Origin: Akkermansiaceae bacterium UBA4145
GTDB lineage: Bacteria > Verrucomicrobiota > Verrucomicrobiia > Verrucomicrobiales > Akkermansiaceae
Length of the DNA: 5,087 nucleotides
Assembly: GCA_002380675.1 (NCBI GenBank)
Contig: DFWB01000088.1
Location: 1 to 5,087 of the forward strand
Direction: 5' to 3'
Below the pieces are notes generated by a model that saw only the letters and a list, made by a program, of their open reading frames with translations, did no database searches and had not been told where the DNA came from. The position numbers and the translations under genes were made by a program. Each line of letters opens with the position of its first letter. Position 1 is the stretch's first letter. Positions 1-5,087 of the stretch are shown one piece after another.

Positions 1-86
1 GAAGTTTCAACCAAGTTCGTGTTCGTGAGCCCCCAAGCCTCCATCAGAAGGTCAAAAGGTTGTATTCCCAAGTCGCGTTCTCCCAT
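1..86 (-). CDS. Small conserved hypothetical protein, 5' end only (runs off the left edge)
   Basis: Reading the reverse strand from an ATG at 86-84 gives 28 clean codons plus two bases before the window ends. The peptide opens MGERDLGIQ and continues PFDLLMEAWGLTNTNLVET. This looks like real coding sequence: a balanced helical composition with a 'PFDxLM..GLTNxxLV' pattern. From memory it resembles the N-terminus of short (under 100 residues) uncharacterised, possibly helix-turn-helix-like proteins common in Verrucomicrobia and Bacteroidetes; this has not been verified. A modest ribosome-binding sequence (ACAGG) lies about 8 bases before the ATG. The gene diverges from the 88-residue protein gene at 184. 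The forward frame across this stretch is open but gives a basic, unconvincing peptide, which favours the reverse gene. Function unknown. The fragment is too short to exclude another start such as the internal Met at codon 15. Confidence 0.6.
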   Translation of the reverse strand, partial: MGERDLGIQPFDLLMEAWGLTNTNLVET

Positions 87-183
87 GTGCGGACCTGTAT
101 TCCCCGGGAAACGACAATGGGCCAGTAGATTTTATGCCAAATTACTCCTTCAGAATTCTTTTCCGGGTGGCTACATTCCCCGC
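87..183. promoter_or_regulatory. Divergent intergenic region with an 11-bp palindrome
   Basis: This gap separates the leftward small gene from the rightward gene series, so it should hold promoters for both. What is visible is a palindrome TTCCCcGGGAA at 100-110, just upstream of the leftward gene's ribosome-binding site, and a TAAAAT hexamer on the reverse strand (complement of 130-135) that could be a -10 box for the leftward gene. The nonamer TGTATTCCC occurs at 61-69 and again at 96-104, and a similar TACATTCCCC lies at about 172-181. No convincing -35 box is seen on either strand. The assignment as a control region is inference from gene orientation. Confidence 0.35.
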
Positions 184-450
184 ATGCCCAGCAAGACAGA
201 CATCCTCGACCTCTATTTCATGGATGCTCGCTACAAGTTGATCGACATTGCCGCGTTTCTTGACCGGCTCGACCGTCATGAAGGAGAAAGTGACTTTCGC
301 CATTCCGGCTTTCTCAAGGCTATGGAGGCGATGCTGAATCCGGGAGATCAACCCCGCGCCAAGGCGGTTCTGGAATCACTCTCCGATCATTCAACAGAGC
401 CGGTGGAAAGCTCCACGATCCAGTTTGCTTACGGTGCACCTCAAGACTAG
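184..450 (+). CDS. Conserved-looking small protein (88 aa) upstream of the TatD-like hydrolase
   Basis: The frame is open from the window's left edge to 450, but the start is placed at the ATG at 184. Upstream residues are basic, irregular and overlap the leftward gene, whereas from MPSKTDILDLYFMDARYKL onward the protein looks genuine. It is acidic and mostly helical, with no signal peptide or membrane segment, so it is probably cytoplasmic. Visible elements are an amphipathic opening around DLYFMDARYKLIDIAAFLDR (residues 9-28), a second helix near residues 39-48, a charged helix around 57-66 and a short C-terminal tail (IQFAYGAPQD). I do not recognise a catalytic motif or a named domain. There is no good Shine-Dalgarno at normal spacing. 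It ends 41 bases before the TatD-like gene, so co-transcription is likely. A role as partner or regulator of that enzyme is inferred from adjacency alone. Confidence 0.7.
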   Translation: MPSKTDILDLYFMDARYKLIDIAAFLDRLDRHEGESDFRHSGFLKAMEAMLNPGDQPRAKAVLESLSDHSTEPVESSTIQFAYGAPQD

Positions 451-491
451 GAAGTAACGCCTCAACTTTCACCTGCACGCCCCAGAATATC

Positions 492-1289
492 ATGCGTTAT
501 ATCGAACCGCACGCTCATATGGTCAGTCGGACCACAGACGACTACCAGTCTATTGCGCAGGCCGGATGTGAGGCCCTTTGTGAACCCGCTTTCTGGGCGG
601 GATACGACAGAGGATCAGTGGAGGGGTTCAAGGATTATTTCCGTCAGTTAACTCAGTATGAACCTGCTCGAGCTGCAAAATTTGGAATCCCTCATTTTAC
701 CTGGCTCTGTATCAATCCGAAGGAGAGCGATGATGTTGTTTTTGGAAGAGAGGTCTTGTCGATCATCCCGGAATTCCTTGATCAGCCTACCGTGCTCGGG
801 ATTGGAGAGATTGGCCTGAACAAGAATACGAAAAACGAGCATACGATTCTGGAGGAGCACATCGCTCTCGCACAGGAACGTGATCTCCCCATCCTCGTTC
901 ATACCCCTCACCTGGAGGATAAGCTCAAGGGGACGCGTTTGATTGTGGACGCTTTGAAAAACGCTCAGGTCAATCCTGATCGTGTGGTTATTGACCATGT
1001 CGAAGAGCATACTGCGGCGATTGCTCTTGATGCGGGCTTCTGGGCGGGGATGACGCTGTATCCTGAGTCAAAATGTACGCCTGGTAGGGCAATCGACATT
1101 CTTGAGACATTTGGAACGGAGCGCATTTGGATGAATTCGGCATGTGACTGGGGAATTTCTGATCCTCTGGCCGTCATCAAATGTGCCTTGGAGATGAAGA
1201 AGCGCCAACACGCTGGTGAGCTTGTCGAAAAAGTGATTTACGAAAATCCTCGGAGCTTCCTCAGGCAGAGTCCCAATTTCACTCTCTAG
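492..1289 (+). CDS. TatD-family metal-dependent hydrolase, EboB-like
   Basis: A 265-residue soluble TIM-barrel amidohydrolase. The metal ligands expected for the TatD family are all visible: HAH at residues 7-9, Glu106 in GIGEIGLN, His137 in ILVHTPH, His169 in VIDHVEEHT and Asp219 in NSACDWG. No signal peptide is seen. The opening 'EPHAHMVSRTTDDY', the 'EPAFWAGYDR' block (31-40) and 'INPKES' (74-79) differ from ordinary TatD DNases and resemble the TatD-like member (EboB) of ebo clusters, which in cyanobacteria take part in export of a scytonemin precursor. The substrate of this branch is not known. The closing segment ENPRSFLRQS is the usual C-terminal 'NP..F' end, so the protein is complete. 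ATG 492 is chosen because the first metal motif follows at once; it has no clear Shine-Dalgarno. It follows the small protein gene by 41 bases. No other ebo gene lies in the window, so ebo-type function is tentative while the fold assignment is firm. Confidence 0.85.
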   Translation: MRYIEPHAHMVSRTTDDYQSIAQAGCEALCEPAFWAGYDRGSVEGFKDYFRQLTQYEPARAAKFGIPHFTWLCINPKESDDVVFGREVLSIIPEFLDQPTVLGIGEIGLNKNTKNEHTILEEHIALAQERDLPILVHTPHLEDKLKGTRLIVDALKNAQVNPDRVVIDHVEEHTAAIALDAGFWAGMTLYPESKCTPGRAIDILETFGTERIWMNSACDWGISDPLAVIKCALEMKKRQHAGELVEKVIYENPRSFLRQSPNFTL

Positions 1290-1354
1290 CAAGGCTCCTG
1301 TTCCAGGTCGTGATGCGATGAGCTGCGGTTCAGATTGACCACTCAAGGCAGGCG

Positions 1355-1374
1355 GTGCATTCCTAGTGGTGCAC
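1355..1374 (+). promoter_or_regulatory. Hairpin over the ribosome-binding region of the permease gene
   Basis: GTGCATT (1355-1361) can pair with GGTGCAC (1368-1374) around a CCTAGT loop, giving five Watson-Crick and two G-U pairs. It ends two bases before the chosen ATG at 1377 and covers the place where a Shine-Dalgarno would sit. It could restrain translation, but it is short and may be chance. Confidence 0.25.
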
Positions 1375-1376
1375 GA

Positions 1377-3149
1377 ATGACTTGGGAAGTAATAGTGGTA
1401 TACGTGATGCTGTTGCTCACGGTTGTATTATTTGTCACCGATCGGGTCAGGACAGACATTGTGGGTGTCTTGATTATCGTCGTGTTAGGGGCTCTTGGCA
1501 TCTTGAAGCCGAAGGATCTTCTTCTTGGATTCAGTAACGAAGCCCTAGTGACCATTGCGGCAATGTTTGTCCTGAGTGCCGCCCTGATGAGGAGCGGTCT
1601 GGTTCGAGCCCTGGGAGCAAAATTAGCGGATTTTTCACGCGGCAGTCCGATGCGGTTCATGGTGATGGCCCTCTGTGCGGTATGCTTCATGTCTGCCTTC
1701 ATCAATAACACCCCGGTAGTCGTTGTCTTTATACCGGCAGTGCTGACCGTTTGCGCGCGTCTTGGAGCTAGTCCGTCCAAGTTCCTGATGCCGATCTCGT
1801 TTGCCTCAATGCTGGGCGGCAGCTGCACTTTGATTGGGACCTCGTCGAATATCCTTATCGCTTCCTATGCTGCCGAGATCGGTTTTGGCGTAGGGATGTT
1901 TGAGTTCACTGGGGTAGGCATCGTTATCGTCTTGGTAGGGATGGCCTATCTGCTTCTGTTTTCATGGCGCCTCCTACCCAATCATACGACGATTGCCTCA
2001 ACTCTGTCAGCGGATGAGGCCAAGGAATATATCACACAGGTGAGCATAGGATTGGATTCAGATCTGATCGGAAAGAACCTTGCGGACACACCGCTTGCAT
2101 CAGCAGGGATCAAGGTGGCCGAACTCATCCGAGGTGATCGTGTCCAGCGTCTGGAGGCAGAGATGCTTCTTCATGAAGGCGATATTCTCCTGATCCGCGG
2201 TGAACTTAACAAGATTCTCGAGCTCGACAGGCAGCACTCCATCAGTATCGCACCTGATCTCCAGGACGATGGCTCTGAGGTGAAACGGGTAGAAATGACG
2301 CTCTTTGAACTGATGGTTGCGCCGGAGTCGCCTCTCATTGGTCAGAGTTGCCGGGAACTGGGTCTGCGCCAGCGCTTTGATGTTTCGGTATTTGCTTTGC
2401 AGCGGCGTGGGCGGCACCATCAGCGTGAAATCGCTGACCTCGAACTCAGGATGGGCGATATTCTTCTCGTTCGGGGTACTTCCGATGCGCTGGAGGGTTT
2501 AAGGAGAAAGAATGAGTTCATCTTGCTTGAGGGAGTCCATGATGAGGTTGTTGAGCCCCACAAAGCCCCTCTGGCTCTGGGAACGATTCTCATGGTGGTT
2601 CTGCTTGCTGCCACTGGCCTTGCCCCGATCAGCGTGCTGGCGCTCGGAGGAGCCGCATTTCTTGTGTTGTCGGGAGTACTTACTGCTCGGGATGCCTACA
2701 GTTCTATCGACTGGTCGGTTCTGGTCCTGATCGCGGGAATGATCGCGCTAGGCACTGCCATGGATAGGACCGGTGCTCTAGAGATAGCGGCAGGGCAGCT
2801 CTACACGGCTACTGGAGGGTGGGGTCCACACGTGACGCTATGGGTGTTTTATTTCATGGCGGCTGCATTGAGCCTTTTAATTTTGAATAAGCCTGCAGCT
2901 GTTCTCTGTGCGCCATTGGGGATTGAGCTTGCCACCAAGCTAGGATGTCATCCGGAACCTTTTATCATGGCCGTTGCCTTCGCGGCCTCCACCGCAATGG
3001 CCACGCCTATGGGATATCAGACGAATCTTCTTGTCTATGGACCCGGAGGCTACAACTACCGGGACTTTGTATTCTTTGGGTTGCCCCTCAATATTCTTGT
3101 AGGAGTTATTGCCTGCCTACTTATCCCGTTGGTCTGGCCTCTCACGTAA
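1377..3149 (+). CDS. SLC13/DASS-family permease with two RCK_C (TrkA-C) domains
   Basis: A 590-residue inner-membrane transporter. Membrane segments fill about residues 4-200. Two soluble RCK_C domains follow (about 217-285, IGLDSDLIGKNLAD to GDILLIRGE; about 305-385, MTLFELMVAPESPLIGQS to GDILLVRGT), then a second membrane half at about 398-588. The first half carries FINNTPVVV (108-116) and GTSSNIL (154-160); the second carries TPMGYQTNLLVYGPGGYN (543-560), typical of this branch, which includes E. coli YfbS. Family members move anions such as sulfate or dicarboxylates, usually with sodium; the substrate here cannot be read. The second motif reads LNKPAAV (503-509) where relatives normally have an NNA/SNT-type sequence. 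The ATG at 1377 is preferred to the in-frame TTG at 1335 because the first helix begins right after it and the 14 extra residues are basic and unlike the family. The 87-base gap to the upstream gene could hold its own promoter, though none is convincing. Confidence 0.88.
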   Translation: MTWEVIVVYVMLLLTVVLFVTDRVRTDIVGVLIIVVLGALGILKPKDLLLGFSNEALVTIAAMFVLSAALMRSGLVRALGAKLADFSRGSPMRFMVMALCAVCFMSAFINNTPVVVVFIPAVLTVCARLGASPSKFLMPISFASMLGGSCTLIGTSSNILIASYAAEIGFGVGMFEFTGVGIVIVLVGMAYLLLFSWRLLPNHTTIASTLSADEAKEYITQVSIGLDSDLIGKNLADTPLASAGIKVAELIRGDRVQRLEAEMLLHEGDILLIRGELNKILELDRQHSISIAPDLQDDGSEVKRVEMTLFELMVAPESPLIGQSCRELGLRQRFDVSVFALQRRGRHHQREIADLELRMGDILLVRGTSDALEGLRRKNEFILLEGVHDEVVEPHKAPLALGTILMVVLLAATGLAPISVLALGGAAFLVLSGVLTARDAYSSIDWSVLVLIAGMIALGTAMDRTGALEIAAGQLYTATGGWGPHVTLWVFYFMAAALSLLILNKPAAVLCAPLGIELATKLGCHPEPFIMAVAFAASTAMATPMGYQTNLLVYGPGGYNYRDFVFFGLPLNILVGVIACLLIPLVWPLT

Positions 3150-3189
3150 GGGAGGATTGACGAGGGTTTCGGTAAAGAAACAAGGCTCC

Positions 3190-4197
3190 ATGCAAGGACA
3201 ACTCACTATCGTTGGACAGGGATTGGCTGGAACGTGTCTCGCGTGGCGCCTTTGGAGCAGGGGAAAAAAGTTTCGATTGCTTCACCTTGGGGAGGGGCGG
3301 AGCGCTTCTGCAATCTCAGCTGGGCTCCTCACCCCGGTAACTGGGCGGAGTCTGAATCCTAGCTGGCGCCTTTCTGAATTTCTTGATGAGGCTCTGAGTT
3401 TTTATCGAGAGGTGGAAGGTGCTCTCGGTGAACAGTTCTTCTATGAGATTCCGATCTTGCGTCTCTTTGCCGGCGCTGAAGAGCGCCGAATGTTTGATCG
3501 CAAGCGCGAGCTGTTACAACCTTGGACAGGAGCATTGCTCGAGGCGAAGGATTGTCCCTGTGAGGCACCCTACGGTGGGGTTATCTGGAAAGGTGGTGGC
3601 CGTCTCGATACTAGACGTTTTCTCGAATCCTCCGGTATATTCTTTCGGGATTCAGGCCTCCTGGAGACCGGAGAGGTTGATCTTGCCAGCGGCCTGGAGG
3701 TTGAGAGTCCCACTATCATGTGCGCCGGAGCAGCAGGTCTTGGCTCGGAGCCATTCGGTTTTCTTCCCGAGCGCAGGGCAAAAGGTGAAATTCTGACCGT
3801 TCGAATTCCGGGGCAACCCGAGAATCGTGTCCTCAGCCGGAATGGCTGGATGATTCCCCTTGGGCAAGGCCTCTTCCGGGTTGGGTCTACCTACAGCTGG
3901 GATAATCTAACAGATTCGGTAACAAGTTCCGGCCGGCTTCAGGTTGAGAACCTAGTGCGCTCATTTACGTCTCTTTCCTTTGAGACGGTCGAGCATGTGG
4001 CGGGTATTCGTCCCATTATCCGACAGAGTCGTCCGGTGATCGGTTCTCATCCAGAGAATGAGAACCTTTTCATCTTTAATGGTCTGGGTTCAAAGGGAGT
4101 GCTTTATGCCCCGGGAGTAGCAGATCGACTGGCGGCCTTCCTCTGCGAGAATCGTGAGATTGAGGAGGATTTGAATATAGAGGCCTTCGTAGGTTAG
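3190..4197 (+). CDS. DAO-family FAD-dependent oxidoreductase, possibly MnmC1/MnmL-like
   Basis: A 335-residue soluble flavoprotein. The dinucleotide-binding motif is at the very N-terminus (IVGQGLAG, GxGxxG at residues 9-14). An ASAISAGLLTPVTGR block (39-53) lies where FAD contacts are made in DAO enzymes. CAGAAG is at 178-183, and the C-terminal FAD site reads AGIRPIIRQSRPVIG (271-285) and FNGLGSKGVLYAPGVAD (296-312). The family oxidises C-N bonds of amines; the tRNA-modifying domain of MnmC and the MnmL (YurR) type belong to it. A methyltransferase of the MnmM type starts 10 bases downstream, which makes oxidative removal of the carboxymethyl group from cmnm5U34 of tRNA the best guess. Amino-acid oxidase activity remains possible. 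ATG 3190 has AAGG four bases upstream. An in-frame ATG at 3109 would overlap the permease gene and add 27 residues before the nucleotide-binding strand, so it is rejected. A GGAGG at 3151-3155 is too far from 3190 to serve it. Confidence 0.85.
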   Translation: MQGQLTIVGQGLAGTCLAWRLWSRGKKFRLLHLGEGRSASAISAGLLTPVTGRSLNPSWRLSEFLDEALSFYREVEGALGEQFFYEIPILRLFAGAEERRMFDRKRELLQPWTGALLEAKDCPCEAPYGGVIWKGGGRLDTRRFLESSGIFFRDSGLLETGEVDLASGLEVESPTIMCAGAAGLGSEPFGFLPERRAKGEILTVRIPGQPENRVLSRNGWMIPLGQGLFRVGSTYSWDNLTDSVTSSGRLQVENLVRSFTSLSFETVEHVAGIRPIIRQSRPVIGSHPENENLFIFNGLGSKGVLYAPGVADRLAAFLCENREIEEDLNIEAFVG

Positions 4198-4207
4198 AAT
4201 CACAACG

Positions 4208-4759
4208 ATGCGAATTACCGAGAGAGCGCATGAAGCTGTGCGAACAGCGGTAAAAGAAGGAGAGGAGGTTGTTGATGCCACTGCGGGAAACGGACATGAT
4301 ACCGTATTCTTGGCGAAACTTGTCGGTGCCGGCGGGCGGGTGTTCGCCTTTGATATCCAAGAGGAAGCCTTGATTTCCACTCGAGCTAATCTTGAGGCGT
4401 CCGGTGTTCCGAGCAACAGGGTCTCTCTTATCCTGGAGAGCCATGCGGGACTAGGTGACTATGTCATTAATCCGGTAGCGGCCGTGATGTTTAATTTAGG
4501 ATACCTTCCAGGTGGGAATCATCAAATCCGCACTGAATGTGAGGAAACCGTGATTGGCCTAGAGAGCGCCTGGGAAGTGATTCGGGCAGAGGGTATTCTT
4601 ACGGTTGCATGTTACCGTGGTCACCCGGGTGGGCAGGAGGAAGGCAGGGCCGTGCTGGAGGCTGCCCACAAACTAGCTTTGCGGGGAGCCGTGATGGATA
4701 CCCACGGGTTAGCTGGAACGGATACCGGTCCTTTCCTGGTGGTGCTTCGCAAGGGTTAA
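4208..4759 (+). CDS. mnmM: Class I SAM-dependent methyltransferase, YtqB/MnmM family
   Basis: A 183-residue single-domain Rossmann methyltransferase, close to the length of B. subtilis YtqB. SAM motif I reads VVDATAGNGHDTVFLA (21-36), the acidic residue after strand 2 is in AFDIQ (47-51), and the family signature FNLGYLPGGNHQIRT (95-109) is followed by CYRGHPGGQEE (135-145), both diagnostic of the YtqB (Pfam 'rRNA_methylase') group. B. subtilis YtqB, now called MnmM, methylates the aminomethyl group of nm5(s2)U34 in tRNA to give mnm5(s2)U; it is not an rRNA enzyme despite the older domain name. The gene begins 10 bases after the FAD oxidoreductase, so the two are almost certainly co-transcribed and plausibly act in sequence on the same tRNA base. 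No strong Shine-Dalgarno precedes ATG 4208, so translational coupling with the upstream gene is likely. Family assignment is strong; the exact substrate is inferred. Confidence 0.85.
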   Translation: MRITERAHEAVRTAVKEGEEVVDATAGNGHDTVFLAKLVGAGGRVFAFDIQEEALISTRANLEASGVPSNRVSLILESHAGLGDYVINPVAAVMFNLGYLPGGNHQIRTECEETVIGLESAWEVIRAEGILTVACYRGHPGGQEEGRAVLEAAHKLALRGAVMDTHGLAGTDTGPFLVVLRKG

Positions 4760-4819
4760 TGTCCCCGCAGATCACGAGGTTCCTTGCCCGCCGAACAAGC
4801 CAGCAGGTTGCCGCTGCAT

Positions 4820-5087
4820 TCAGGAGAAGATTTCTCCTTCGTTGAAAAATCGGTGAAGCTCGGCTTCAGCGGCTTCGGGACTATCAGAGGCGTGGCAGAT
4901 ATTCCGCGTTTTGGAAGATTCATCCTTACAGCCATAATCACCACGGATCGTTCCCGCTTCTGCCTCCTTGGAGTCGGTTGGTCCAAGAAGCTTCCGTGCT
5001 CTGCTAATGCCGTCATCTGCTTCCAGCGCGAGGGCGATAATCGGTGTTTCCTGCATGAAGGCTTGAATCGCAGGGAAGAAGTCAAAC
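4820..5087 (-). CDS. ndk: Nucleoside diphosphate kinase, C-terminal part (5' end outside the window)
   Basis: The reverse strand from the right edge reads FDFFPAIQAFMQETPIIALAL and continues for 88 residues to a TGA (complement of 4820-4822). The NDK active-site features are in order: Arg31 and Thr37 in RKLLGPTDS, Arg48 in GTIRGD, Asn62, and the phosphate-accepting His65 in NICHASDS, followed by the usual C-terminal helix and FFNEGEIFS tail. The enzyme transfers the gamma phosphate between nucleoside triphosphates and diphosphates through a phosphohistidine. About the first third to half of the protein lies outside. The loop between GTIRGD and the His motif (YGCKDESSKTRN) is about four residues longer than in the common bacterial form. 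The gene converges on the methyltransferase gene with a 60-base gap that shows no strong terminator. Other frames across this stretch give no recognisable protein. Confidence 0.93.
   Translation of the reverse strand, partial: FDFFPAIQAFMQETPIIALALEADDGISRARKLLGPTDSKEAEAGTIRGDYGCKDESSKTRNICHASDSPEAAEAELHRFFNEGEIFS

Noticed and set aside
111..138. Forward promoter with ACGACA and TATGCC
   Set aside because: Both boxes are poor matches to consensus and the 16-base spacing alone does not make it credible.
19..183. In-frame N-terminal extension of the 88-residue protein from a GTG at 19
   Set aside because: The added 55 residues are basic and irregular with no family look, and they overlap a better reverse-strand reading frame. 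The ATG at 184 begins the sensible protein.
1295..1312. CCTG-TTC-CAGG hairpin after the TatD-like gene as a terminator
   Set aside because: A four-pair stem with no T-tract; not enough to call.
1343..1828. Long reverse-strand open frame (161 residues) under the permease gene
   Set aside because: It is antisense to a clearly recognisable membrane protein; the Arg/Thr-rich translation is what antisense of hydrophobic codons gives.
3151..3159. GGAGG followed by an in-frame TTG as the start of the FAD oxidoreductase
   Set aside because: The spacing between GGAGG and the TTG is one base, too short for initiation, and no other start codon in that frame sits at a suitable distance.
3109..3189. Longer FAD oxidoreductase starting at ATG 3109
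   Set aside because: It would overlap the end of the permease gene and put 27 basic residues before the FAD-binding strand, which in this family begins right at the N-terminus.
4791..4820. Possible terminator stems (CTTG/CAAG, CAGC/GCTG) between the convergent genes
   Set aside because: Only four base pairs each, with no following T-tract on either strand.
4756..5085. Reverse-strand frame of 109 residues overlapping ndk
   Set aside because: The overlapping reverse frame ending at 4820 encodes clear NDK motifs; this longer one has a random-looking basic composition.

Overview
This 5.1 kb window of a bacterial chromosome (roughly mid-50s % GC by eye) carries seven genes, five complete and two cut by the window edges. 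The protein styles, namely an EboB-type TatD hydrolase paired with a small helical protein, an SLC13 permease with two RCK_C domains and a 'PFDxLM..GLTN' small protein, recall Verrucomicrobia (Opitutae/Puniceicoccales type). That placement rests on remembered family resemblance, not on a marker gene. Shine-Dalgarno signals are weak or missing in front of most genes.

Layout. At the left edge the 5' end of a small gene reads leftwards (1-86). It diverges from a rightward series of five genes across a short gap (87-183) that holds an 11-bp palindrome. The rightward genes are an 88-residue conserved-looking small protein (184-450), an EboB-like TatD-family metal hydrolase (492-1289), an SLC13/DASS permease with two RCK_C (TrkA-C) domains (1377-3149), a DAO-family FAD oxidoreductase (3190-4197) and a YtqB/MnmM-type class I methyltransferase (4208-4759). 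Gaps are 41, 87, 40 and 10 bases. The rightward series converges on the 3' part of a nucleoside diphosphate kinase gene (complement of 4820-5087).

How the genes may work together. The last two rightward genes are the most informative pair. A DAO-family FAD enzyme directly followed by an MnmM-type methyltransferase matches the two chemical steps that the fused MnmC of gamma-proteobacteria performs on the wobble uridine of tRNA (removal of the carboxymethyl group, then N-methylation). The window may therefore hold a two-gene, non-orthologous equivalent of MnmC. The small protein and the TatD-like enzyme form a second plausible pair, related to the TatD member of ebo clusters but without any other ebo gene in view. 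The permease looks like an independent member, and its second substrate/cation motif is unusual. No RNA gene, CRISPR array or mobile element was seen.
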